Assembly: GCF_030371585.1 (NCBI RefSeq)
Contig: NZ_JAUDCE010000019.1
Length of the DNA stretch: 45,803 bases
Reading direction: 5' to 3' (one strand)
Source: Megamonas hypermegale_A
Lineage (GTDB): Bacteria; Bacillota; Negativicutes; Selenomonadales; Selenomonadaceae
The position numbers and the translations under genes are program-made. Positions 7,682-15,787 of the stretch are shown here, piece after piece. The notes beneath the pieces were generated by a model. The model did not search any database. It was not told the DNA's origin and saw only the letters and a program-made list of their open reading frames with translations. Numbering within the stretch: position 1 is the first letter of the stretch; each line of letters starts with the position of its first letter.

Positions 7682-8976
7682 CAGTTTTTCAGATATTTAT
7701 TTACTTCCTTTTGCAGACCGATTAGCGCCATATCCAAATCTTCATTGCCCTGAACAATCTGCTGCATTTTTCTGTCCATAATGCTCAAAGCCGTCTTATA
7801 TTTTTTAAACTGCCCCGATATCAGCGCATTCTCCATTACATCATCAAGCAGACTCATATTCACCTGGCTTTCCTGCATACTGTCCTTATTGAGCAAATCA
7901 TTGACTTTGCCGGAGCGTATCACCGATTTCAGCGACGGTATTCCCTGCGAATATTCCAGCAGCTCCTGTTGCGAGATTTCATCATATGTAAGCATTTTCA
8001 AAAAATCCCATGCCGCTTCGCTGTGACTGGATTTTGCCGATATCGCCATGAGCAGCGACGATACTTCGCTGACGTGCTTTTTCCCTTTCGCCACCGGCAT
8101 ACGCACACAGTCCCATTCAAACGTGGAATATTTCTTTATACTCCACGGATACGGCTTATACGCTCTGTACTGCGAAAAAGGCATCGGCGCAAATACGACT
8201 TTTCCCATGTCAAAATCACCGGCCGTTACGGTATAACCCTTATTCAGCTTATTTAAATTCTGCATAAAGGTCAGCGTTTCTTTTAATTCATCCCTGTTTA
8301 AATAGCATTCCGTACCTTTTTCATTGAATAATTGCAGATTGTAGCCGTTCACCGCATCGAGCCATGTGTAATTGTAATATCCGTACTGGTCAATCATGCC
8401 GTCTCCGTCGCTATCCTTCGTGACTTTTTTACATATGTCATAAAACTCGTCCAATGTCCAGTCATTGCCCGGCATGGCTATGCCCTCTTTTTCCAGCAGC
8501 GTCTTGTTTACGAACATCAGTTTCGGATTGCTTTCATACGGCAGAGCGTACTGCCTGCCTTCATACTGCCCCGTCCGCAAAACGCTTTTATAATAATTTT
8601 CTATAGAGAAATCTTTATCGTTTTCAATAAATCCCGTCAAATCCTTCAATGCCCCGATAGAACTGAGCGTATTGAAATCATCATCCAGCACGATGAAAAC
8701 GTCCGGCTCTTCGCCCTTAACGAATTGGTTTGCCAGCCACAGAGAATAATCCTCCTTTAAAATCCCGCTCGTATATTCTACCTTTATATCGGGATGCTGC
8801 TGTTCAAACCGCTCTATCGCATCATCTATAAGTTTGTAGCCGTTGCCGCTCGGCACGTCCCAGTTGCTGCCGGCAAATACGCCGACTTTCAGCACGACGG
8901 TCTGATTATACGACCAGTACATCAACGCGGCTACTGCAATTATGACGGCGCCGATAATCCATTTAACTTTACTCAT
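7681..8976 (-). CDS. Membrane-tethered extracellular solute-binding protein (sugar ABC type) in a sensor operon
   Basis: This 431-residue protein resembles family-1 sugar-binding proteins: an N-terminal hydrophobic helix (about residues 6-22), the HPDIKVEYTSG and PDVFIVLDDDF segments, ALPYESNPKLMFVNKTLLEKEG, and a calcium-site-like DSDGDGMID segment. There is no lipobox cysteine, so it probably stays anchored by its N-terminal helix. I chose the ATG at 8976 (AAGGGA eight nt upstream) over an in-frame TTG; it overlaps the response-regulator gene by 8 bp. No permease or ATPase genes are nearby, so a sensing role is more likely than transport (inference). Confidence 0.82.
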   Translation of the reverse strand: MSKVKWIIGAVIIAVAALMYWSYNQTVVLKVGVFAGSNWDVPSGNGYKLIDDAIERFEQQHPDIKVEYTSGILKEDYSLWLANQFVKGEEPDVFIVLDDDFNTLSSIGALKDLTGFIENDKDFSIENYYKSVLRTGQYEGRQYALPYESNPKLMFVNKTLLEKEGIAMPGNDWTLDEFYDICKKVTKDSDGDGMIDQYGYYNYTWLDAVNGYNLQLFNEKGTECYLNRDELKETLTFMQNLNKLNKGYTVTAGDFDMGKVVFAPMPFSQYRAYKPYPWSIKKYSTFEWDCVRMPVAKGKKHVSEVSSLLMAISAKSSHSEAAWDFLKMLTYDEISQQELLEYSQGIPSLKSVIRSGKVNDLLNKDSMQESQVNMSLLDDVMENALISGQFKKYKTALSIMDRKMQQIVQGNEDLDMALIGLQKEVNKYLKN

Positions 8977-9643
8977 TGTCAAAATCCCTTATCGTCTGTC
9001 CCGTCTGCACCGCCCAAATAGCAAGCTGCGTCCTGTCCCGCAAATTCAGCTTCGACAGTATGGAGCTTAGATAATTGCGCACCGTGCCTTCCGACAGAAA
9101 CAATTTCTGCGCGATTTCCTTATTGGACAGACCGCAGCCTATCTGCTGAATTACTTTCCATTCCGTTTTGCTGATATCCTTCAGAAACGTTTCATCCACC
9201 TGAATAATCATATTGCGCTGCGACATCTTCGTAAACATGCTGAATACCTTCGTCGCTATGTCGGGATTAATCAGCGCCCCGCCCTTATAGACAGTTACGA
9301 TATCACTGTACAGCTCATCCATGCTAACGTCTTTCAACAGATAGCCGCTCGCCCCGTACTTCAGCGCACTGAATACGAAATCATCATCATTGAATGTCGT
9401 CAAAATAACGACTTTCGTATTAGGATACTGCTCCTTGACTATTTTCGTGCAGTACACGCCGTCCATACGCGGCATACGGATATCCATCAGAATGATATCG
9501 ACTTCATTATGCTTCAATATATCCAGCACCTCAAAACCGTCCGCCGCCACGCCGACTATCTCCACATCCTTATGCGTACTCAGTATTATTTTAAGCGACT
9601 CTCTTATTAGCTCCTGGTCATCCGCTATTACAATTCTAATCAT
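8969..9643 (-). CDS. NarL/LuxR-type response regulator
   Basis: The 224-residue protein has a receiver domain (acidic pair Asp8-Asp9, phospho-acceptor Asp54 in ILMDIRMP, the conserved Thr-Thr and the K of YLLKDV) and a C-terminal LuxR-type HTH (about 155-215, GLSNKEIAQKLFLSEGTVRNYLSSI). It should be phosphorylated by the adjacent kinase and bind DNA. ATG at 9643 follows AGAGGTG. It is translationally linked to the downstream binding protein by overlap. A plausible target is the TATGACATTTGT motif before this operon and the PTS operon. Confidence 0.93.
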   Translation of the reverse strand: MIRIVIADDQELIRESLKIILSTHKDVEIVGVAADGFEVLDILKHNEVDIILMDIRMPRMDGVYCTKIVKEQYPNTKVVILTTFNDDDFVFSALKYGASGYLLKDVSMDELYSDIVTVYKGGALINPDIATKVFSMFTKMSQRNMIIQVDETFLKDISKTEWKVIQQIGCGLSNKEIAQKLFLSEGTVRNYLSSILSKLNLRDRTQLAIWAVQTGQTIRDFDNE

Positions 9644-9661
9644 CACACTACACCTCTGATA

Positions 9662-10957
9662 TTATTTTATAATCGGTATCTTCACCAGCACCGCAAAACC
9701 GTCTGTACCTTTAAACTTGACTGTTCCGTTTATAACGGCTATACGTTCCTTCATCTGCTTTAAGCCGAAACCGTATGTAATATTCTCGCAGCCGATACCG
9801 TTATCCTTTATCGTCAAGCACAGATTGCCGTCTTTTAAATACAGCGCTATATCTATTTTGCTAGCACCGCCGTGCCTTACTGAATTCGTCATGCTCTCCT
9901 GAATTGTCCGAAACAGTATATCCTCTGTCGTATTTTCCAAATCCAGATTTTCCAACCGGTAGTCAAGACTAATATCCACCTCGCCGATACTGGCAAATTC
10001 ATTAATCATCTTTTCTATCGCTTCTTTAAAGCCCTGCTTTTCCAAAGCTCCCGGTCTTAGCCGATTGAGCGACTTGCGCACGTCCACCATGCCCTGCCGC
10101 ACGACTTTGGAAATGACTTTGAGCTGTTTTTTCGTCGCTTCCGGATTGGTGTCAATCATCACGATGCAGGCATCAATACCGGCCGCCACACCCGCCAGCG
10201 CATGTCCCACTGTATCGTGAATTTCCCTAGCCAGCCTTTTGCGTTCATTGTTTTCACCGATTTTTTCCGTAGCTACGGCATATCTTTGCAATTTCTGATT
10301 GACTATTGAAATCATCGTAAGTTTTCTGGAAATATATTTGTTTTCCTGAATTTGACCCACCAGATACACCGACATGAAAATAATGAACAGCAGTATATTA
10401 AGCATTTCCAGAATATTTTTCCCTATCAAAAGTAAATTTTTAAAACTCACATCGTAAATCTGAAAATACTGCTGGAAATTCATCAGCGGCATAAAATATG
10501 TAAATATATCCCAGTTCGTAATCAGATACATGCCGATTAGAGCTATCAGCATGTATTTGGCATATTTATCATCTTTGAAATTATAAATGCAGTCGCAGAA
10601 AATAAGCAATATAAGACCGTTGTACGTCATGTACAATAGATATATTATGGCGAAACAAATGGCGGCTTCGCCGAAATTATAGATATTATTGACTATTTTA
10701 TGCTCGATAATCCTACTGTCCCGGTGATACATGAGATAAACGAGCACGCCGAACAACAGTATCGAGCCCCAGAACACCAGCTCCGGCGATTTCGGCATGT
10801 AGAAAATCCGCTCCAGAAATTCTCGCGCCAGCTGATTTTCAATAATATACTTGCTCGTGAACAGAACTATCGCCGCCAGAAACAGTATATTGATAAAATT
10901 CACCAGTACCATTATTTTGCGTATTATCGACAAATAATATAAATTCGTATGTTTCAT
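9662..10957 (-). CDS. Membrane sensor histidine kinase (NarX/DesK-like, HisKA_3)
   Basis: The 431-residue inner-membrane protein has about six hydrophobic segments in residues 1-205, then a dimerisation box LAREIHDTVGHALAG with the phospho-His near residue 247 and an HATPase domain (N box ESMTNSVRHGGAS, G box DNGIGCENITYGFGL). No large periplasmic sensor domain is visible. It may therefore receive its signal from the tethered sugar-binding proteins encoded on either side. The ATG at 10957 shares one base with the stop codon of the upstream gene, a mark of translational coupling. Confidence 0.92.
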   Translation of the reverse strand: MKHTNLYYLSIIRKIMVLVNFINILFLAAIVLFTSKYIIENQLAREFLERIFYMPKSPELVFWGSILLFGVLVYLMYHRDSRIIEHKIVNNIYNFGEAAICFAIIYLLYMTYNGLILLIFCDCIYNFKDDKYAKYMLIALIGMYLITNWDIFTYFMPLMNFQQYFQIYDVSFKNLLLIGKNILEMLNILLFIIFMSVYLVGQIQENKYISRKLTMISIVNQKLQRYAVATEKIGENNERKRLAREIHDTVGHALAGVAAGIDACIVMIDTNPEATKKQLKVISKVVRQGMVDVRKSLNRLRPGALEKQGFKEAIEKMINEFASIGEVDISLDYRLENLDLENTTEDILFRTIQESMTNSVRHGGASKIDIALYLKDGNLCLTIKDNGIGCENITYGFGLKQMKERIAVINGTVKFKGTDGFAVLVKIPIIK

Positions 10958-11904
10958 CACTGCCAGCCCTTTTCGTCATACTCGCTCAGATTATCCTTAT
11001 TTATAAAGGAAACGGGGATTATGACTTCTTTCTCCACATTTTTTCCCGCCAAAATCTCATACATTTTTTCTCCGGCTATCCTGCCAATGGAAATAGGCGA
11101 CTGCGCCACCGTTCCCGCCGCTGCCTGATTGTAGGCAAACAGCGATTTCATATCCGGTGTCCCGTCAACGCCGTATACCAGAACATCATACCGCTGTTTT
11201 TCCTCCAAAGCCGCTATCGCCCCGAGCGCACTGGGGTCGTTTAGCGCCATAATAACATTGGCCTGCGGCGTTTCCTCCAGCATTCTCTGCACGGCCGGCA
11301 TGGCTTTTTCCAGCTGTCCCTCGCATTCGCTTTCATTGACGATTTTATAATTATTGTTTCCGGCAATCGCAGCGCAGAAACCGTCAATACGTTCTTTCGC
11401 CGACTGCGCCGTAGTATGCTTGAGCAATATAATATTCGCACTTGGCACCCGCTTCATCATTTCCCGGGCGCACTGCACACCCGCATCGTAGTTATCCGAA
11501 ACGACGGTACAGTTGACCAGCTCACTGTCCTGCACTGGCGAATCGATTACAATAATCGGAATACCCGCGTCCTTAGCTGCCTGCAACGCCGGCGTATTTT
11601 CCTTGAAATCTATCGGATTGACAAATATCCCGTCCACATTTTTCTCCACCATATCATAAATCTGTTCATTCTGTTTTTCTATATCCAGTGCCGGGTCCAA
11701 AGTTACAAGAATATCTCCGTGCTGCTCCACCACTTTCAGTATTTCATTGTTGATGATTTTATAAAACGGATTGTTCATCGTCATATATGTAACGCCGAAA
11801 ATTCTGTGCTCTCTGCTCGGCATCATGTACTGCAAGTAAATGCAGTATATAAGCACAATATTTACTGCTATTATTATTTTCCAGACAATATTTTTTCTGT
11901 GCAT
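10957..11904 (-). CDS. Membrane-anchored RbsB-like periplasmic sugar-binding protein (sensor)
   Basis: The 315-residue protein has one uncleaved-looking helix at about residues 8-26 and a Peripla_BP_4 domain: GVTYMTMNNPFYKIINNEI, VDGIFVNPIDF, AGIPIIVIDSPV, VVSDNYDAG, ALNDPSALGA and VYGVDGTPD. These are classic ribose/galactose-binding-protein stations. The ATG at 11904 has GGTGAGG just upstream; an in-frame TTG at 11937 lies inside a mobile-element remnant and has no ribosome binding site. It is the first gene of the operon with the kinase and regulator and has no cognate permease. The layout parallels XylFII-LytS-type sugar sensors of other Firmicutes. Confidence 0.85.
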   Translation of the reverse strand: MHRKNIVWKIIIAVNIVLIYCIYLQYMMPSREHRIFGVTYMTMNNPFYKIINNEILKVVEQHGDILVTLDPALDIEKQNEQIYDMVEKNVDGIFVNPIDFKENTPALQAAKDAGIPIIVIDSPVQDSELVNCTVVSDNYDAGVQCAREMMKRVPSANIILLKHTTAQSAKERIDGFCAAIAGNNNYKIVNESECEGQLEKAMPAVQRMLEETPQANVIMALNDPSALGAIAALEEKQRYDVLVYGVDGTPDMKSLFAYNQAAAGTVAQSPISIGRIAGEKMYEILAGKNVEKEVIIPVSFINKDNLSEYDEKGWQ

Positions 11905-11924
11905 ATCCTCACCTGCTTTATATA

Positions 11925-11977
11925 CCTGTTGTGCCAATTAATTCGTTAAAATATTATACTGCTGTACGGCTCAATTT
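11925..11977 (+). mobile_element. Truncated remnant of the palindromic element (eighth copy)
   Basis: CCTGTTGTGCCAATTAATT at the left matches the left end of the element. ATATTATACTGCTG followed by ACGGCTCAATTT matches the right inner arm and adjoining sequence. The left inner arm, the loop and the right terminal repeat are missing. Orientation is the same as in the intact copies. On the minus strand it supplies a TATAAT (11958-11953) that could serve as the -10 of the sensor operon. Confidence 0.75.
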
Positions 11978-12027
11978 CCACCAACTCGGTAAGCGTTTTT
12001 TATTTATTATTTTATTATATCATTATC

Positions 12028-12058
12028 TTTGTCATCAGATTAAGTAACAAATGTCATA
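12028..12058 (-). promoter_or_regulatory. Candidate regulator sites upstream of the sensor operon
   Basis: Read on the minus strand, TATGACATTTGT (12058-12047) is identical over 12 bases to part of the palindrome at 7504-7519. A second ATGACA-type half-site (ATGACAAAGAT) starts 22 nt further on, about two helical turns. Relative to the TATAAT in the element remnant, the nearer site falls at about the same upstream distance as the PTS palindrome does from its -10. Confidence 0.45.
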
Positions 12059-12070
12059 TTTCACCGCAAC

Positions 12071-12114
12071 AAAAAACTGCACCGTTAAAAAATTTTCATT
12101 CCTAACAGTGCAGT
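12071..12114 (-). terminator. Intrinsic terminator after the RuvC-fold gene
   Basis: On the minus strand, ACTGCACTGTTA pairs with TAACGGTGCAGT (one mismatch) across a 15-nt loop and is followed by six T. It closes the lpt/DUF3084 transcription unit. Confidence 0.85.
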
Positions 12115-12131
12115 ATACTACCGCATTTTCT

Positions 12132-12554
12132 TCATCCATTAATAATATTATTCTGTTTCAAATACCTTCTGCCGATGGCAATCGCAGCATAATCATCCAC
12201 AGGCACGGGCGGTGTCTGCATACCGAGCGGAATGAGCTTTTTCAGCCCCTGCGGCGGATTGGCTGCAAAATAAAGCTTGCGCGCCTCATCCGTCGTTCTG
12301 TATTCATCCACCACCACTATGTTTAAAAACGGCAGACTTTTTTGCAGCAACTGCTGTTTTGCCTTACTGCTCGTGCCGCTGCCGATTATGAGCAAATCCG
12401 TATCGTATTCAGCGGCGATATTTTTTATCTCATCGACCAGATAATCCGAATTGATGATGCCATGCCAGACGGCACTGCCGGACATCGTAAGTATAGCTAT
12501 GCCCGTTTTTTCCCTGCCGGGGTCAACGGCGATAAAATAATCACTCGTTTTCAT
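12132..12554 (-). CDS. RuvC/YqgF-fold (RNase H-like) protein of unknown role
   Basis: The 140-residue protein begins with AVDPGREKTGIAIL (residues 9-22), the first strand and catalytic Asp motif of RuvC/YqgF-like nucleases. A Glu follows in VDEYRTTDEARKLYF, and a C-terminal PVDDYAAIAIGR carries the paired acidic residues, so the active-site set appears intact. It is related to, but not clearly the same as, the pre-16S rRNA nuclease YqgF. It overlaps the DUF3084 gene by 14 bp, so the two are translationally coupled at the end of the lipopolysaccharide-transport region. Substrate unknown. Confidence 0.7.
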   Translation of the reverse strand: MKTSDYFIAVDPGREKTGIAILTMSGSAVWHGIINSDYLVDEIKNIAAEYDTDLLIIGSGTSSKAKQQLLQKSLPFLNIVVVDEYRTTDEARKLYFAANPPQGLKKLIPLGMQTPPVPVDDYAAIAIGRRYLKQNNIING

Positions 12555-13773
12555 TTGTATCGTTTTTATCCTCTTCCTGACGCAAAATTATATTCAGACG
12601 CAGCGGCCCGAGCACATCCGTATTCTGCACGGCATAAGCGCTGACAAGAATATTCCCCTTCGAGCTTTGCAGCGCTTTATCAATGGAATAAATCTGATTG
12701 CCGCTTATCACGCCGACTGCACCAGTGAGCGGATTTGGCAGAATGCCGTTGCTGGCCGCCGCCGTATTCACATTGCGCAGAAAATCGCTTATCAGTATTT
12801 CCGTATTCGTTCCTTCAATAGAAACATTATACACTTTCTGATATACGAGCTCGTCTTTCTGATATACAGTGCGGTTCGGATGAAGTTCCAAATCCGTCAG
12901 CACGGCATCGCCTTTGACGAGGTTAGCGGCGACGATTAAGCGCACCACCATATCCGTGTCGGAATGCATGAGCTGCTTTATCGCCTCCTGATATTCCGTC
13001 GGATAAATCCATACGCCGTTTTTAGCGCCTTCTTCGCCGAGCCGGTCGACAATTTTGCTGTTTGCCAATGCGACAATCTGGCTTAAATCATGCTGTATTT
13101 GACCTGGGCTGTCCGTCTTTTTGATGACGCCGCTCGCCAAAAGTTCGCCGACACGGTAGATAATCGGTCTTTCACGCATATTCTCTATGCCCTGCTGCAA
13201 ATCGCTGTTGAGCTGTTCTAGACCGGCGTTATCTTCTTTCAGGCTCTGATTATTCGCCGCCAGTGCATCATTTTCCGCCGTCAGCTGACTGTTCGTGCCG
13301 ATGAGATTTTGATTGTCCGCCCACAGCTGGCTGTTGCGCGCTTCAAGCTGTGCCTGCTGACGCTTCAGCTCCTGCGCTGAATTTTGCGCTATTTCTAACT
13401 CCTGCTGTGATTTTTCCAGTGCTTTTTTCGATTTATCGTATTCTTCCTTTGTGGAAGTCAAATCTTTTTTCATTGTTTCCAACGAAATTGTTGCATCCAT
13501 TAAATTATCCTGCGTCGATTTCATCTCTTCGCGCAGTTTTTCCATGCCGAAAAGCGCCGTTCTGACATTTTCGGAAGCTACGGCCAGCACGCCGAACGTA
13601 ACCGTAGTTATTAAAATACCCGTAACGATTGTTACGAGTATCGACGTATGTTTCGGTCTCATTCCGAACAAGGACAACTTTTTCTTGCCGACTTTGCTGC
13701 CCAGGCGGTCGCCAATAAAGGCGATTACGCCACCGGTCAAAACCAATACTACAATCAGCATAATGCCATACAT
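12541..13773 (-). CDS. DUF3084-domain membrane coiled-coil protein
   Basis: The 410-residue protein has two N-terminal membrane helices (about residues 3-20 and 46-67), a long coiled coil (about 75-205, rich in Glu, Gln, Lys and Asn heptads) and a C-terminal globular domain of mixed strands. This matches DUF3084 proteins of diderm Firmicutes and cyanobacteria, whose function I do not know. AAGGTG precedes the ATG. Its place directly after the lpt genes and the periplasm-spanning coiled coil suggest an envelope role. An element copy separates it from lptF/G by 170 bp. Confidence 0.8.
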   Translation of the reverse strand: MYGIMLIVVLVLTGGVIAFIGDRLGSKVGKKKLSLFGMRPKHTSILVTIVTGILITTVTFGVLAVASENVRTALFGMEKLREEMKSTQDNLMDATISLETMKKDLTSTKEEYDKSKKALEKSQQELEIAQNSAQELKRQQAQLEARNSQLWADNQNLIGTNSQLTAENDALAANNQSLKEDNAGLEQLNSDLQQGIENMRERPIIYRVGELLASGVIKKTDSPGQIQHDLSQIVALANSKIVDRLGEEGAKNGVWIYPTEYQEAIKQLMHSDTDMVVRLIVAANLVKGDAVLTDLELHPNRTVYQKDELVYQKVYNVSIEGTNTEILISDFLRNVNTAAASNGILPNPLTGAVGVISGNQIYSIDKALQSSKGNILVSAYAVQNTDVLGPLRLNIILRQEEDKNDTNENE

Positions 13774-13810
13774 GGCTCACACCTTCTTTTCCAATTTTAC
13801 CTATTTCATC

Positions 13811-13939
13811 ATTTATTGCGCTAGTTAATTTTCCCAAGCAGTATAATACTTTATATTTAGTGAGGTTAAGTGACAACAGGCAACGAATATAAAGTATTAT
13901 ACTGCTCATACAGGCTCAATGTCTTACTAGCACAACAGG
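13811..13939 (+). mobile_element. Palindromic MITE-like element, copy 2
   Basis: The 129-bp element has a perfect 21-bp inner stem. It is flanked by the exact 9-bp direct repeat TATTTCATC (13802-13810 and 13940-13948). The right repeat contains the stop codon of lptF/G (TGA, 13946-13944), so insertion occurred at the stop codon and the duplication preserved it. The loop differs from other copies near ACAGGCAACG. Confidence 0.92.
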
Positions 13940-13943
13940 TATT

Positions 13944-15029
13944 TCATCTTGACTCTTTACGTATTAAATAGCAGCCTACAATCAATGTCACGATATTCGG
14001 TATCCATACGGCGATTGCCGGCGGAATGAACGAACCCTGACCGATAGCGCCCGCCAATGTCATCAACGTATAGTAAATGAATATGATGATGATACTTATA
14101 CCGAAACCGATGGAGGACGAACTCCTGTTCGGCTGGATACCGAGCGGCGCACCAATTAAAGCGAACATCAGGCTCGCCAGCGGTATCGTGAAACGCTGGT
14201 ACAGCTCCGTTTCCAACTTGCGCGTATCCACGTACTGCGACTGCATGATGTCAATCTGTTCTCTGAGCTCTTTTATGCTCATTTCATCCGGTTTTTTCTG
14301 GCTTCTGATTATTTGGTTCGGGCTCTGATTAATCGGCAGAACCTGCGAATCGAATTTCATCATACGTTCCGTACCCGGCTGCGATAAATCGTACAATACG
14401 CCGTTGTACATAATCCAGTCGTCATTATCCCACTGTGCATACTGCGCATTTTCCACGCGGACCATTCTGTTTTTTTCAAATTCCTGAATGGACAGATTAT
14501 CAAGTCTGCCCGTTTCTGCATTGTAGCGGCGTGCATAAACAAGACGCTGAATATTGCCGTCTTGTATCTGCTTGATAATGATATGGTCCTGCGATGCCGG
14601 AGCTGTATTTCCCTGAATTTCATAGCGCACCAAATCGGCATATGCCTGATTGGAGGCCGGTACGACGTATTCGTTAAAGCCTACGGAAAAAATACTTACG
14701 CCCAACGAGAAAATAATCACCGGCGTAACAAGGCGCTTGAAACTCACACCGCACGCCTTCATCGCGATTATTTCGCTGTTGCCGGACAGACGGCCGAACG
14801 TCAGAAGCGAAGCAAGCAGCATCGACATCGGGAAAGTCCAGACGACAATTCCCGGCAGGCTGTAAATAATCAAACGGACTATGGCTGAAAAAGACGCACC
14901 GTACTGCGTGATATACTGTGCAATACGCAGAAGCGTTCCCGACCCCAAAAATACGGCGGAGAATGCACAGATGCCGAAGATAAAGGTCATTATCGTCTCT
15001 TTCAATATATATTTATCTAAAATACGCAT
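13944..15029 (-). CDS. LptF/LptG-family LPS export permease
   Basis: A 361-residue YjgP/YjgQ-family inner-membrane protein: three N-terminal helices (starting MRILDKYILKETIMTFIFG), a periplasmic beta-jellyroll region (about residues 125-255) and three C-terminal helices. It drives LPS from the inner membrane onto the LptC-LptA bridge, powered by LptB. The ATG at 15029 has AGGAG ten nt upstream; a longer in-frame start at 15089 would overlap lptB and lacks a site. Only one LptF/G gene is present here, so I cannot say whether it is F or G, or acts as a homodimer. Confidence 0.9.
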   Translation of the reverse strand: MRILDKYILKETIMTFIFGICAFSAVFLGSGTLLRIAQYITQYGASFSAIVRLIIYSLPGIVVWTFPMSMLLASLLTFGRLSGNSEIIAMKACGVSFKRLVTPVIIFSLGVSIFSVGFNEYVVPASNQAYADLVRYEIQGNTAPASQDHIIIKQIQDGNIQRLVYARRYNAETGRLDNLSIQEFEKNRMVRVENAQYAQWDNDDWIMYNGVLYDLSQPGTERMMKFDSQVLPINQSPNQIIRSQKKPDEMSIKELREQIDIMQSQYVDTRKLETELYQRFTIPLASLMFALIGAPLGIQPNRSSSSIGFGISIIIIFIYYTLMTLAGAIGQGSFIPPAIAVWIPNIVTLIVGCYLIRKESR

Positions 15030-15042
15030 CTTACATTCTCTC

Positions 15043-15762
15043 CTATAATTTAAAGTCTTCACCCAGATAGAATTTGCGCGCCAGTTCACTGTTGGCTATC
15101 GTATCGCTGTCGCCTTCCAGCAAAATCTGCCCGCTGTTCATGATATAAGCTCTGTCCACGATTTTCAGCGTTTCTCTTACATTGTGGTCTGTAATCAGAA
15201 TGCCCATGCCGCGCTCTTTCAGATAGCCGATTATTCCCTGAATGTCGGCTACGGCCAGCGGGTCGATACCGGCAAACGGCTCGTCAAGAAGCATGAAATG
15301 AGGTTCCAGTGCCAAGCCTCTGGCAATCTCCACGCGGCGGCGTTCACCGCCGGAAAGCTGCATACCGAGTCGCGTTCTGATATGAGTGATATTGAATTCC
15401 TCCAATAAATCGTTTATCTTCTTTTCCTGCTGGTCCTTAGACAGTTTCGTCGTCTGCAAAATCGCCCGCAGGTTGTCCTCCACCGTCAGTTTGCGGAAGA
15501 TGGAGGCTTCCTGCGCCAGATAGCTTATGCCCAGCTCAGCACGCTTGTTTATCGGAAGCCGCGTTATATTTATATCAGAAATAAACACTTTGCCAGAGGT
15601 CGGCTTTTCAATGCCTACAATCATATAAAAAGTTGTCGTCTTTCCTGCACCGTTAGGACCTAAGAGCCCCACAATCTCACCCTTGTTCACATTAAGGGAG
15701 ACATCTTTTACAACGGGTGTTCCTTTATATTCTTTTATAAGATTTTTTACCTCAATATGCAA
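15043..15762 (-). CDS. lptB: LptB, LPS export ABC ATPase
   Basis: The 239-residue cytoplasmic ATPase has Walker A GPNGAGKT (residues 35-42), a Q loop, signature LSGGERRRVEIARGL and Walker B with LLDEPFAGIDP. It closely follows the LptB pattern, including the YLAQEASIFRKLTVEDN segment after Walker A. The likely start is TTG at 15762 with only a weak GAGTG site. It lies 25 bp after lptA and 13 bp before the permease gene, so the four lpt genes form one run. Confidence 0.95.
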   Translation of the reverse strand: MHIEVKNLIKEYKGTPVVKDVSLNVNKGEIVGLLGPNGAGKTTTFYMIVGIEKPTSGKVFISDINITRLPINKRAELGISYLAQEASIFRKLTVEDNLRAILQTTKLSKDQQEKKINDLLEEFNITHIRTRLGMQLSGGERRRVEIARGLALEPHFMLLDEPFAGIDPLAVADIQGIIGYLKERGMGILITDHNVRETLKIVDRAYIMNSGQILLEGDSDTIANSELARKFYLGEDFKL

Positions 15763-15787
15763 ACTGCGTCACTCATTTCCTTTAAAA

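Noticed and set aside
11905..11937. Upstream TTG start adding 11 residues to the RbsB-like protein
   Set aside because: It lies in the element remnant and has no ribosome binding site; the ATG at 11904 has GGTGAGG in place.
15030..15089. Longer start for the LptF/G gene
   Set aside because: It would overlap lptB, adds 20 residues not typical of the family, and the ATG at 15029 has AGGAG upstream.
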